Part shown: piece after piece, positions 42,127 to 55,088 of the stretch
Numbering within the stretch: position 1 is the first letter of the stretch
Layout: each line of letters starts with the position of its first letter
Assembly (NCBI GenBank): GCA_020055645.1
Contig: CM034547.1
Span: 63,399,884-63,463,883 of the forward strand
Direction of reading: 5' to 3'
Length of the DNA: 64,000 bases
DNA from: Tomocerus qinae
Taxonomy: Eukaryota; Arthropoda; Collembola; Entomobryomorpha; Tomoceridae
Notes under the pieces: generated by a model
The model's input: only the letters and a program-made list of their open reading frames with translations
The model's database searches: none
What the model was told of the DNA's origin: nothing
Program-made: the position numbers and the translations under genes

Positions 42127-44971
42127 CTACAGACGAATGGCAATGTGTAGGAAAACAAGATTAATGGCCACGGTGAAGACAGAGTGGAAATGATTGGCCG
42201 CTGTGTTAATGCTCCAGGGGGAGTCTTTCAGTGTGATGATTCTGATCGGTGCGCTGAAATCACCCACCGACGCGATGTTCTTTGACGCTGCTCGGATGTG
42301 GTATGTAATTTGAGGTGTGAGTCCTTTTAATATGAACCCTGTCACAAAATTCAAACCAATTACACACCCATAATCCAGAGGTCTGGAGTGAAATGGCTAA
42401 TCAAATAGGAAATACCAACCTCCGTCGTATTTTGTGACATTTGCTGTGATCCAGTCACCTCTAGTGGCCATTTTGTACTGAACAACATATCCGGTGATAG
42501 CGAGGATTTTGCCTTTTTTCTTTTCGTCCTCTGCAGCAGGATCCTGGGTCCTGTCCCCACCGTTTTTCATTTGCCTCACTCTGATCTTCGCAGCTTCGTG
42601 TCCGACTAATTCTTGTTCCAACACGGGAGCTGGTGGCTTTTGTCCTTTGTAAAGATGCATGTTGCGTTCCAAAGACCCCAAATCATTCTTGGCCTTACAG
42701 GTGTACACCCCGAACTTTGATTCACTTCTTACGAGCACCTGTAGAGTCATTTCCGTTAGGTCAACATCAAACTTCACCTTCCTCATTATGCATGACACTT
42801 CTCATTTTCCTCCTCAACATTCTCACGACTATCAACTATGCATATAATATATATAGCTACATAGTAAATATACACTGTCACTTTCCCTATATTAAAAACT
42901 TTCACCTCGTCTCTATATTCTATCCTTATCTCAAAATAGATCTCTGCTGATGTAATATGAATAGTTTGGAGAATGTCACAACTAGTTAGGAATACTAACG
43001 AGCTTATCACCTGAACACACCTTTAACCTTTTGCGAATATTAAACTCAACAGCTTTCCCCTTCATTTAATATTTATCACCTTTAGAAAATTCAATGCTTT
43101 CACTCAACTCGCTATTTGCTTGTGTTATGCAAAAGATTCTCATTTCTACAATGAGAAGACCCTTGAGTCGATCAAAGATTCATTGCAACTTTCCCTAGGG
43201 AAAGTCAAGGAGCCATTAAAATACCATTTCTTACAATAGTAAAATCGGAGAACTCTAGACGGAATGTCTTCTAGTATCATTTTATGTCTTGTATGGATAG
43301 TCTAATTGACACTTCCTCCTGATTTTTTACTGGTTTTACATTGCGAACATTGCAAGGTAGTCTAATTTATTTATTTCTGTTGTTTGTTGGCAGAAGTGGC
43401 TATATGGTGTGTTACATAATGGAAAAGTTTACCTGTAGAATAGAGACATTGTCCTCATTCACGATGAAGACTTCATCGGAAGGAGATAGAGATTTGTTCC
43501 GATGTATCCACTCGAAAGTCGGAGGCGGCTCAGCAACAACAGCACAAGTCAGATTGGCCCATTCTCCCATCACACCCCAATGTTCTGGCTTTGCGTTCCC
43601 CACCAAACGAGGCTTCACTGAACATAGAAGACGCAAGGAAATTAAGCGTAACATAATATAATCAGACATTTGCATGGTGCTAGCCAATCAAATGAAAAGT
43701 TGAAGGACTAAGGTCAGGGAACAGGACACGCAATCACATCAATATTGCATTCCATTCCTTGCTCGACTAACTACCAATTTTCTAGCGTGGAGAACAAAGG
43801 AAATGGAAAAGAAATTACCGGTTGACTGAAAAAGACTTTCTAGAGTTTTCAAACGGAACTTACTTTTCACTTTGAGGGTTATGTTCATGAGTTTTGCGTC
43901 AGGCATCGGAGATTCCATGTCCATTGCACGGCAAACGTAATTTACTTTTCCATCATGTTGCGAAACGTTGTGTATAAGGAGTCCGTCTTTCATGATCTTA
44001 TACTTTGGAGCTGTAATTCAATTATACAATTTTTGCTTCACGACTTCCGCTAGCTTTTACTATAAGTAGGATATTCACTTTACTCTTTGTCTAACATCCT
44101 GCTTCCCTTATTTACTAGATGGTTAAAAAGTAATTACGGTTCGGAGTTCTGTTGTCAACTTTCCAGAAGATTTTGGGTTGTGCGTGCCCTTGTGCTGTAC
44201 ATTTCATTTTAAACGTAGTTCCTTCTGCTGCCGATTGTTCCGCTAAACTTGAGTCAAACACTATCGGACCTAAAGAAACAAAAAGGATGCAAAAAATGAG
44301 GCCACGCAACTCTCCAGACCAATTTACAGAGCAGTTTTTTCAACTTTGTTTACATTTCTTGTACTTTTTTTCTCGGGAACTGGAATGCTAACAAAACTCT
44401 TGGTACTAATAAATGACTATGAAATGCAAAGGTCATTTTCTGTATCTTACGAATAACGGTGAGATTGAAATATGCTCTAGCGCCCTTCGCGCTACAAGTG
44501 TACGTTCCAGCATCCTGGGTTGTAATTCTTGTAAGGAACAACTCCACGCCATAGTCCGTTTCCACCCGAATACGACTGTTCAGAGAATAGAAAATACAAC
44601 GGTGTATTTCAATGAAGAAGGAAGTGACCGTAGTCATTGCAAATGTTAAATCAATAGGTAATAAAGGAAAAGCACTATGAAATTTAGCACTCTGTAGGCA
44701 GATTGTTATCTCAGAGTCTCCATTACATGACTACGTCTATTTAATTCACAACATCCCCGAGAGAGTAGATTGCCAAATTATACAACAGTGTGAAGCACCC
44801 ACCTGTGTATGGACTTGTCTACTTTTTGATTCTTTGGATTAAACCAGTCTGCTCTATTCTGGCCATCCGCTGTTGTACACGATACAAAATATGACTCGTT
44901 CACGAACTTCTTTACACTTCTTTCGGCAGGGGTGATCATCACCTGTTGTCCATTGGTCAAACTCAAGAGCC
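42127..44971 (-). CDS. Ig-superfamily adhesion protein, three Ig and one FNIII domain, GPI-like tail (Fipi-like; 5' end missing)
   Basis: Seven minus-strand exons: 44803-44971, 44451-44575, 44138-44269, 43864-44010, 43433-43617, 42420-42738 and 42127-42338, all phase-compatible (428 residues plus stop). Ig1 has YFVSC...ADWF...AGTYTCSAKG; Ig2 has FKMKCTAQG...IFWKV...VNYVCRAMD; Ig3 has ANLTCAVVAEPPPTFEW...FGVYTCKAKN. An FNIII domain follows from KPPAPVLEQE to SAPIRIITL. The last 25 or so residues are hydrophobic (FTVAINLVFLHIAIRL) with no basic stop-transfer, as in a GPI-anchor signal. The layout matches insect Fipi/CG15630-type proteins and is shorter than Fasciclin 2 (five Ig, two FNIII). It should sit on the cell surface and mediate adhesion or recognition. 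The signal-peptide exon was not found in 45-60 kb. The 42420 donor (G|GTTGGT) is weak. Confidence 0.82.
42950..43010. repeat. Copy of a dispersed repeat shared with 37.3 kb
   Basis: GAGAATGTCACAACTAGTTA followed by GAATACTAAC matches the stretch at about 37384-37420 (GTTAGTAATGCTAAC). It lies in an intron of the Ig/FNIII gene. Homology beyond about 60 bp is weak by eye. Confidence 0.4.
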
Positions 44972-46306
44972 CTGAAATTTAAAATGAGTCATTAGGGAAA
45001 TATTCAAGTTTTTTCATCAAGAGTGAAAGAATGCCGGAGAAAACTGGAGAAAGTCAACTTTCTCTCGGAATTTGCTAGGAGTCTTTGAAAGGAAAATGAG
45101 CAGACATGCTCCGCGCGACTTCTTTTGTCTTTTTTGGCATAGGAATGGAATAACAATGGATGCTAGGATAGACTCAGGAGCTATTAAATTCTATATGCAA
45201 CGAGCTGTATAGTGTATATTGCATTAATAGAAATGGTTGTCGCCCAATGCATTATATTCAATTTCAGGGTGTAAGTAAGTACATTGCCGTAGAGAACGAG
45301 GAACTGGAGGAGTTGAGTGGAAAGGCTAAGTAACTTTCTGGATTATATTACCATTTTACAAGTTCTGCTCCTGACTATCTCGACGGAATCTTTCCAAATC
45401 CTTTCCTGTCAGCTAACCTTGACTTATTCCATATTTCTGCTAGTAGTGAGTGAAAAGATAGTATTTCCACTATGTTGAACTCTTGACTTGACGTCATCAT
45501 CCTTCCCTCCTCACTCAGCAACGATGTTCAGCCTCCTGCCACTATTATGTTACCGTTTCATCAATACAAAAAGACTGCCGTGCAATCAGATTGAACTCAT
45601 GATTTAGAGCACACTATATTACATAATATTACATTCCATCCATAAAATACGACCCAATATGTCGTTCGTGACAAAGTTTTAATGTTGCTCGCTATGTATT
45701 TTCAATTCTCGGATGTGCCATAACTCCGAATCACGTCGATAAAGGGAAGGAACTATTTAAATTCAATTTGTGCGTGCAAAACTAATTTTCCTGAGAGCCC
45801 GACCGACATCCTTTTGAAACTTTCCAGACAATATTCATTACGCATATGCTTTCACATTATATTTCTCAACAAGGAAATTGGCAAAATTAGGAAATAATAA
45901 GTGACAGGGAGAGAAATTTCGTGACAGGAGCAACATAGAATTAATTATACAGTCCAGTTTTGATGATAAATATTTTTCAGCCTGGGGAAACGACGTCTTT
46001 TGTCAGACACTTTGTCTCTCTCAAATTTACTATTTATAGTATTCATAGTAGGTAAATTTATGTCATGTGAATACAAGTGATGGGTAGTTAGCCCATGTCA
46101 GCCCACCAAATCGCGACATTAACCATTTATGGTGCCTAATAGTAATTTCTCCGAGACTTTTCACAAGCAATGTTTTATCGTTTTTATTGATTGCGACCAA
46201 AGTGTCTGCTGCTCTATTTCGGTTGGAGAAAGGAGATAAAGCATTATGAATGTACATTTTGTATAGATATTCTGTAGTAAAAGATTTCATACTAAGAAAA
46301 CACGTA
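44972..46306. other. Gene-free interval, probably intron 5' of the Ig/FNIII gene
   Basis: Downstream of the first visible acceptor on the minus strand. No signal-peptide exon could be picked out with confidence. Confidence 0.4.
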
Positions 46307-47441
46307 CCGGGTGTCTGATAATTACATGAAAGTGTTCTAAATCCTATAACTCCTGAACAGAGGCTGCTATGAAAATGAGATAACCACCATTGAAAAGACA
46401 ATCGTATTTTCAACAAAATGGGTTATAATAATAATTTTGGTGACTCTTATTACAGGGTCAGCATTTCGACAAAAAAATATCAAAATAGCCTATAATTGTG
46501 TGTATACTTGACATAATTGGAACGGTGACACTTTTAGGAATAGTAACTTAAGCTTCCGATGATAATGAAAAGTGATAGATAACATTCAAAAGAGTACGAA
46601 AATAGTTATAAAACTATTTTACCCCTCTTGGCTTAGACATTAGACGTTTAGAAAAAATTAAGACTTTAAACACCACATTGGCATATTGAAAGAGCGAAAT
46701 TAAAGACATTTTATCGTCCGAAGGAAACCAAACGTCTCAGGTCTTTAATAAATTGTTTACATCAGTCTGTAGCTGATGCAGAATGAATTTCCTTTGGGAT
46801 TTATCTGAGCTAGCCCGATTGGGTTTCAATGATCATTATTTAAAGGTAATGAACTAATGCAACATTTAAGAGATGCAGAATTTTCTGAAAAAAGAACACT
46901 TGGTCTGAGAGCTGCCCTTCAAGACAAATAATTTTAACTGTAAATCAGAATCCTAAGCGATGGACTAGTGTCTAGAGGAACGACTGGAACGGCCCAGCAC
47001 TTTTAGTAGTTTTTACAGCTTTGTTAAAATTTGTGCAGTTATTGTTGCTTTGTCAAGTGACTTTAACAAACTTTTACTCAACAACTTAGTCTAAATGGTG
47101 GTCTTTGAAACCCAAGAATGTCATTTCAACAGGTTTTTAATGGCTTCAATCTGCATTTTATTCAATCCCAATTCGGTTGAAAAATCGTTACCAAAATCAC
47201 AGAAGACGGAAGCGAATTAAATAAGTAATTTTGTGTTTATTTGAGATTTTTAACAAGGGAAATTGGCCTTTGACTTTCCCATTTTTAATGTGTGTAACGA
47301 AGGTTTTTAAAAATTATTATTATAGCCCATTTTGTTGAAAATACGATTGTCTTTCCTATGGTGGTTATCTCATTTTCATAGCAGCCTCTGTTCAGGAGTT
47401 ACAGGGCTTAGAACACTTTCAAGTATTTATCAGACAGCCTG
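46307..47441. mobile_element. 1.1-kb TA-flanked element with about 130-bp inverted ends
   Basis: The left end CCGGGTGTCTGATAA and the right end TTATCAGACAGCCTG are inverse, and the match runs inward for about 130 bp (for example CTCCTGAACAGAGGCTGCTA and ACGATTGTCTTT). TA flanks both sides (46305-46306, 47442-47443). No transposase is visible. It fits a Tc1/mariner-type non-autonomous element. The minus-strand open frame at 46063-46416 crosses its boundary and is not a gene. Confidence 0.75.
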
Positions 47442-50400
47442 TACGTCTAGTAGTAAATGCAAAGGAAATTGCTTTTCTTGTCTCCTAATTCCTCTATAAT
47501 AGAAGCTATGTGCTCTGGCCACACAAATTCCTATCTTTTCTCTCCGCGCAAACTCCCATCAAATGTTTGTATGTTGAAGCAATAAAAGAAAGCTGAAGTT
47601 AAGTGATTTCTACATCGTGTTTATTGTTATATCGGTATCTCTCCTGTCTTTACTCCATAATTGCTACAGTTCATGGAATATTTGATACTGAAATCCTTTT
47701 CCTGTATTTCTCTACCACAGAATCAGGAAAAAACTCTTAAAAACAGTAAATAAACTGGCTATACACACAACCAGCTCCTATTGCGTGACAAAAGGTTTTT
47801 GGAGAAGAAATGTTATCGAATCGGACAGTCGGTCTGAGTTAGAGGAACCAAACTCCAGTTGCTCCAGGAATTGAAATGAACTTTATAAATATAGGGAGAG
47901 CGTTTTATAAGAGACTCCTTTGCCAACCCACGGATTGCTGCAGAAAATACCAGCAGTAAACTATATGGATGGAATATGGAACTGTTTTGGGTTGTCTTGA
48001 CTTTTGGCAGAAACTTGGCAGAGTGCACAATCAGAGAAGCCGAGGATATGCGAAAACCTTATATGGACCATTTAACTATATACACTAAACCAAAAGCCAC
48101 AATATTATTCCACTTTTATCCCACAAAGTCGATTCTCGGGCCGTAAAAACCAAAAAAGCATTCTTTATTCAAACCAGTGCACCTTAATTGTATTGTCGAT
48201 TTAATACAGTCATTAACTTCATTTTACTGTCAATATATCTAGCGCTGGAGATACCAAAGTTCCGGGTGACAGCTACCAACTGTCAATTTTTTATTATGAG
48301 CTCTACATTGTTTGTATTAGTTTCCAACTATCCTTTAGCCTACAATCGTCAGAAAGATATAAAACTGAGAAATGTCGGTGTAATTATGTCTAGGATGAAA
48401 AAACAGGGTTTTATCGCGGAAACATGGTACTTTTGAATTAATTACAATTGCAAATGCTTCATTTGGAGAAAAACGAAGCATGTTCCTAAAACGCTTAGTA
48501 GCGGGGGAAAACCGAAGTTACTCGTGTGTGACATAAATAAGTAGACACCTACTAAAGATAAGAAAGCGTTGGCGCGTTTAGTTTTCACCAAATTTCCTAC
48601 CACAAATAGTGTCAAACCACGAACTCAACTCTGCCTGTTTATTGGCATACATTTGTTTCGGGGAAACAAGGTATATTTATTTTGCACTATATGCACATTT
48701 CGCGAGAAAGCAATGTTTTTGCAAAACATACGAAATACGTCAGTAGTTTGGTATTAGTTGTACTCACGTCATACAGTCATGTTTGAATGAACTCTGTATG
48801 ACCTCAAGTCGGAGTAATAATGGAGTATATGCCTACAAATTGTGTATCAAGTTGCAGGAGCATTGTTCTGATTATATAGCAGAGATAGACAATAGAAATA
48901 AAGAACAAGTTCCTTTACGACTACCATTGTACTACGTAGCGGCTGAATTGGCTATATAAGAATGGTAATTGTACTGTTTATTTATATATGGGATTAGGTG
49001 CGTCTGTAGCATTGCTACATTTTGCATGTATAGTGGCACATTATCGATCTTTATCAACTCTCTCCCCTAAATAATCCACTTTGCAGAAAATGAAAAAGGT
49101 AAGAAGTAGTTAAGTGCCTGTACATATCTGTCTGAACTATATGTACTCATTATGAGCACCTATCTGTATTTATGTAAGAGCTGAATTGGAGTTGCTACTG
49201 TTATTCATTTCTCAATCTGCATGCAATATAGGGATTATTCTCCGAGGGGTCTCTTCTGCTACAGCACCTTACTATTAGTATACAGAAAAGGTGTGGTGCA
49301 ATGGATTGTGACTTTCTTAACCGGAAAATGCACCAAGAGGCCTTTCTCCAGTCTATTTATTAAGTTCCTTTTCACTCGCTCCCCTAGTAAATAGAAAAAC
49401 AAAATGAAATGCCTTTTCTCCTGCACTACATAACTTTTTAAACACCTCGCTTTTCTCGACCATTCCTCCAGTTTATTGTCCGATAGGCGTAAATAACTAC
49501 GGCGTATAAAGCATATCCTATTCTCTGACAGAAACTCAACTAAGCACAGATTACCTGAGTAGTGGTTCAAATGTAATGGAATATGGAAATGAGCCAAAAC
49601 GCTATCCCTGAATTTTTCAACCAAGTATAAACTTGAGAATTGAATAATTTAATAGCACTGGTGGTAATTCAGACGGAAACTTTAACCATGCATGATGCGA
49701 CCAGATGGTATACTAGTTAGACCATGCCCACCATCTACTTCTTAACATTATCTATAAACTTTATTTTCCCCACTGTGTTTTTTATTTATTTTGATATCCT
49801 TCACCTAAATTGAGGTACCTTACTTCTGTTGCACTTCTTCCCTACCCTCATTGTGTTACCAGTTTCCCGTATCACGTATTTGCAATAGGCAATAAAATAA
49901 CAGGATGTTCTATCATATCACTCACTAGTCAATTTGACTCCACACAGCCTGTCAGCTCTAACTTCCAACAACAACTTCCAACACAATACAGTACAGCCAA
50001 AGTTGTTGAAGGCATGTTGCAAATAAATACTCTATTGACTCAACTTGTTATTATGTTATTAACTTATCTCTTCAGATATTGAAATACATAAGAGCAGAAT
50101 ATAAAAGAAAGCTCAGCAATTTCCAAGGAATTTCCCTTCTATCCTTGCATGCTCTTTCCCAATATATTCATTTGATATTCCTATTTCCTAACTTACTTTA
50201 GAAAATGCTCGAGTAAAAATTGAAGTAAAGAGGATGGAACGTCAATAGATAAATACTAGCAATCACAGAATACTATCCAGTAAATACATGTAATGGCTGC
50301 CTTCTTGGTTCTTTCATAATAACCATTAAAGTCTCAACTGTAACTAATTTCGGCACGCAAAATGTTTAGCTATACATGCTAGAAAAGTGTACGTACGTAT

Positions 50401-53400
50401 GTGCTGCCGCGTTTATCAAATATTCTCCCAGAGCCAACAGCTACTTCGATGCGATAAATGCTATCTGCATGCTATACTTAGACAGTGACCTATCACATTT
50501 TCACTTAAGCTATCTTGACCTTTCGTATTTGTCAAAATATTTCGAGTGCAAAGTACAGTGCAAAGTACAAGGACTCTTGCATAATTTGAAATGGTAAAGG
50601 AAGTCTACAATCATTAAGCGTGGAATAAATCTTACTGATGTTCTTGAATAAATGGAAATATTTGTACAGAATACCTATAACCACGCATAGCCATGCATCA
50701 GTAAATGAACGTAGGAAGATGAATAGGATGTAGAATTGTCAATTATCTTAATGTCCTGTACATAACTTCCAAATAGAATGTTTGCATTAGTCTGTCGTAT
50801 GTTGGAAAGATGAATCAATTTGTATTTAATGCAAAAGCCAGGTTGCGAACACTAAAGAGACTTGGTTACTACATGTATTGGTTTAGGGAGAGATAATTGA
50901 TTTAGAAGGAAATGTGAATTTATTTGAGTGCAATGCAGTAGAAGCGTATTTTGTAGCTGGGAGCATGGAGTGAGGAAATTGATTGATCGAAGAAGACTGA
51001 TGTATACCTACCTGTGAAAACATGTAGTGCGACTCAACAGAACTGAATTGAAAGTGTTCTATAAATAGGTCTATCTTTCCTGTATCCATTACGTTTGAGT
51101 GTATCGACTAGCTTCTACTACACTGGTAAGTATATGTGGACGAGGAAAATGGGGATATTAGTAGTAGGGTGATATTTCTAAGCGTCTCTTTTCAGGGAGC
51201 GTATGCGTATCAGATTGAGACTTTCTCTATTGTGTCTTCCGAGGGAATCTATTTTTACGTGGATTTTCAAGCATAATAGTCTTTTTTTGCCTGTATTGCA
51301 AATTTTACGACCTACCGTCACACTTGAGAATAATAACATGTAAGACATTGTACGGATTTGAAGTTCTATGTGCCAGTTTATATCAAGAAACAAGAAATAA
51401 AGATGAGAGTAAAAGAGTTGTGCTTACCCAAGGAGCAAATGACAAGAGATCCGAATTTTTTAATGATATCCATTTGTTTATAAGGAGCAAATCGCCAGTC
51501 GTGGGAAGTTGAAAGCGCTTAGGCTTGGTGAGAGGAAGAATATTATTATGTACTAAGTATTTTCCGAGATGCTCAGATATACGTGAAATGTCGATGGTCT
51601 AACATGATGATGAAATCAATTGGAGTGAGTTGAGTTGACTCTGCATGGGTAGTCTGCCTGGCCTATATGGTAATAACAATCAAATAATGATTATTATTAT
51701 AACATTTTATTCACGAAAGCTAATAACTGTATTGAGATGGAAATGTTATGATTATTTCTGAAGGTTTGCCTTATTGTTTTTGGCAAGTAGACCTATTTAT
51801 CATGTATAACAATAACAAAAATGCTAGGGATCACACAGTAGTATGTATAGTAGTGTGTTTCTGGTCACAGAACAGAATGGTTATATGTATGTATATGTAA
51901 GTGTGTCTTATGTACATAAAATAGTAGACAAATGTAAGTACTTAGTATAGCTAATTGAGGAAATCCGCTCTGGAAAATAGTTGCCTTTGCTTTGACAAAT
52001 GCTCTTCACTTACACACAATAGTCACGATCGCTCTGACACGCCACTCCAGGCTACTGAGTCCAACTGATGTGCTTCCAATATATTCAGTTGGGTTATGTA
52101 GAGTTTGTGTAACGATGCTATAATAGGTAGTTATAATTTTATCGTAGTGGCCGATTAGAATGTTTGGCTACAGTTGTTTCGTGTGTAGAGAATCGGAGTT
52201 AAGTGAGTAACAAAATCGTCTGATAGGAATAGATAAGACTTGACTTTGGGCAAGGCCCATGTAAACACGAAAGGAGCGACATAAAGTGAAATGGAATTAC
52301 ATATTCGCAGGTGGGATAAGATTAGACGATAATGCCTCCCGCTCGCTTGCCGTCAATAATATTATGTCACAGTTATCTTATTATTTGGAAGATATAGTTG
52401 TAATTGGTTGTTTTGATTGGGGCAGCTGATACTGGGGCGTTGTTGAATTCCTTCGGAATTGACGTTGTTGTGAATGGACAAGACGGAAAGGAGGTAGGCC
52501 AGAGGCAAATCAGCAGCCACCACCACAAACTACCACCAACAACAAAGTCAAAGAGTAAAGGTAAAGTAAAGAGTCTTCCCCGTCTTCATAACAATCCTGT
52601 TCATAGTAAGCAAAGCTCAGTTTATCTCCAGTTCAGTAGTAAAAGCAAGCGTTTTCCTTTGGAAGCTGCTGAACTGAAGAGCGAAGACGTAATTTGAGGC
52701 TAGCCCTGGCCCACTTTTCCTCTTCGATTTTCCACTACAGCCATGCGCCTCCAGTTTTCACTTCTCTCTCCTCCAGCACACGAACGAAGGAAGGAGTTAT
52801 CGATGGCAACTTTCTGGCTGGAAATACTCTTCTGCTCCAGTCACCAAAAGCAACACACAAAATATAACTACCTTTCATGCGCCCCACAATCAACTCCTCT
52901 ACTATGTATGTAGTAGCTATGTATATTTACTACTACTACTACTGGCATACTCACAAACCATACCAGCTCCGACGGACACCAAATACCAACTAGTCACAAG
53001 AACTCTGGACCATTTTTAAGCTTCTCAAACTTTGCAAATGCTCAGTCTCCCTTGTCACGAAGATACTATGTAGCATAAACCACACACGACATAGACACAG
53101 ATTCGCAGACCTTTTCCCTCCTCCACTCTTACTACTTAGTACTTACTACTGCTACTGTACTGACTCCTGTCTATACAAATATAGATACGCTCTCTCAAAT
53201 CTCTACTACTACGTCCAACCAACACGACCTGAATTGAGTCTTTCAGTCCAACCAGCAACTCTATCCAGTCACATACATATTACACTTTTGTGTACCAAAA
53301 CTCAAGTCTTATCATTATGGATGTTAGTTAGTGCCTCCGCTCCCTCGTCTCAACTAGTATATCTCTCTTCCAAACATCATACCCAACACATTCTCCCTAA

Positions 53401-53758
53401 CTTCCTAACTGCCCTAAGGAACTTCTAGAAATCACGTTCCCCAATTCATAATGCTATAAAGCAAGGTAACCATTTCGATAACCAAGGTCTGTGCACGTAC
53501 TACATACTAAATTCCTATTCGACACAAAATAAACAGATTCTTCGGCTAACCGAAGTTTACAATGGCATTTACCTAAAAATTAAACATTTTATAGAAGGCT
53601 TAAAAGGCAGAAGGTAAAAGGAGTCATAGAAAAAGGCATTTTGTCCACAAAATAAAGTGTTTTGGTCCAGGGTATGAGTACAAAGGGCAAGGAGTAATGA
53701 AAACATTTTTCCGTTCCATAGAACGCGTACATTTTTCCATAAATATATTACCATTAAC
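47442..53758. other. Gene-poor interval
   Basis: No exon can be supported. A plus-strand open frame at 52404-52697 has a plausible acceptor (GATTGGGGCAG at about 52424) but no partner exon. From 52690 to 53300 the plus strand is pyrimidine-rich with CTACTA runs. Confidence 0.4.
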
Positions 53759-54017
53759 GCCTAGTTTATAGTCCAGGTTCCACGAAGTTATCATGGGAGG
53801 ATAATTCCGAGATGCCTTTATAGTTAGAATCAAAGCGTTAAATGAAGGTGAAAATCTTCACTCTTGGATCATTGAAATAAATATTTCAATAACTCGGAAA
53901 GTGAAGAACTTCATTTTAACGTCAAAATAACTTCGTAAAATCCAAATCGTAAATGAAAGTGAAAATTTTCACGGTAACTTCACGATAACTTCGTGAAACT
54001 TGAACTATAAACTAGGC
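53759..54017. mobile_element. Palindromic MITE (259 bp)
   Basis: It begins GCCTAGTTTATAGTCCAGGT and ends ACTATAAACTAGGC. The inner parts also pair (CACGAAGTTATC and GATAACTTCGTG), and GAAAATTTTCAC/GTGAAAATC words recur inside. No target duplication is clear. Confidence 0.7.
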
Positions 54018-54845
54018 ATAATAAATGAAAGAAAGCATTTATAATTGAACTAGTTGAATCCTAGCACACAAAGTGTGCTAGAAAATGTTGCAATCAGTAA
54101 ATTTCTAGCGACTGCGCATTGGCCCGAATTTCATAGACCGTTGATTATACTCGGTAGTCTAGTCCTTGCTAATTAATTACAAAGTATTACCCGTACTCAT
54201 TAATTACAAAATATTACGGACATATATACAAACATTTATTCAAGAATAATGAAAGAATCCCATGCGCATGCCCCACTTTATGTTTATGTAGAGTAAAGAT
54301 AAATAAGTATTTCTCCTTGCTATCCTTACTATAATAATGTGATGTTATGAGTTCAGCTTGAGATCTTATACAATAAATAAAACTAATTGTACTTTCGAGT
54401 GTATGTAGGTATTGGATCTTGCGGCTTTTTATTGAAATGCTCAAGCGCTTATGTAGTGCTTATTACATAAAAGCCCACTACGGGTTAGCATTAGCGAATT
54501 TCGAAATTAAACCAAATGTTGTTGCCTAATAATTTTGAAATTCAAAAGCAGTAATGATGGATTTCATTTCAATATCCATGTATCTAGTAAATATCTAGTA
54601 AACATAATGAAAGGTCCATTTCATTTGTAAAGTAATCATTACTATAAGATAAACGGCAAAAGTCTGACATGCTCGTGCTCGATGAACAAATTCTGTAGGT
54701 TTGTTTATACTTCTGTGTGTTGATTTGCCCCAATTCTAAAACACACCCAAGAACAATCTAACCCAATAATTAGATCCTACTTTAAATACTAACGCAATTA
54801 ATGAAGCAAATCCCAACACGTCCGAATAAGATCAACTTCATGCCC

Positions 54846-55088
54846 TATTTCTGCGAATTTGACAATATTTTTGCGAATTCGGCCCTATTTTGCTAATTCG
54901 GCCCTATTTCTGCGAATTTGGCATTTTTGCGAATTTGGTCCTATTTTTGCGAATTCGGCCCTATTTTGGCGAATTCGGATCTATTTTTGCGAATTCGGCC
55001 CTTTTTTTGCGAATTCGTTCCTATTTTTGCTACTTCGGCCCAATTTTGGGGAATTGGGTCCTATTTTTGCGAATTCGGCACTATTTTA
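54846..55088. repeat. About 20-bp minisatellite with GAATTC core (about 12 units)
   Basis: The unit is CTATTTTTGCGAATTCGGCC with variants (GAATTTGG, CTAATTCGG, 19-21 bp spacing). It is read as FANSALFLRI-type peptides in three frames, none of them a gene. Confidence 0.93.

Noticed and set aside
42739-42798. Upstream extension of the sixth Ig/FNIII exon
   Set aside because: The acceptor at 42739 (CTCTACAG) joins VSILQ to VLVRSESKFGVYTC as expected for an Ig domain; the longer reading inserts unrelated residues.
46063-46416. 117-codon minus-strand open frame
   Set aside because: It crosses the end of the TA-flanked element and has no domain.
52404-52697. Plus-strand open frame ADTGALLNSFGIDVVVNGQD with a possible acceptor
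   Set aside because: No partner exon or known domain; kept only as a note. A transcript would change this.
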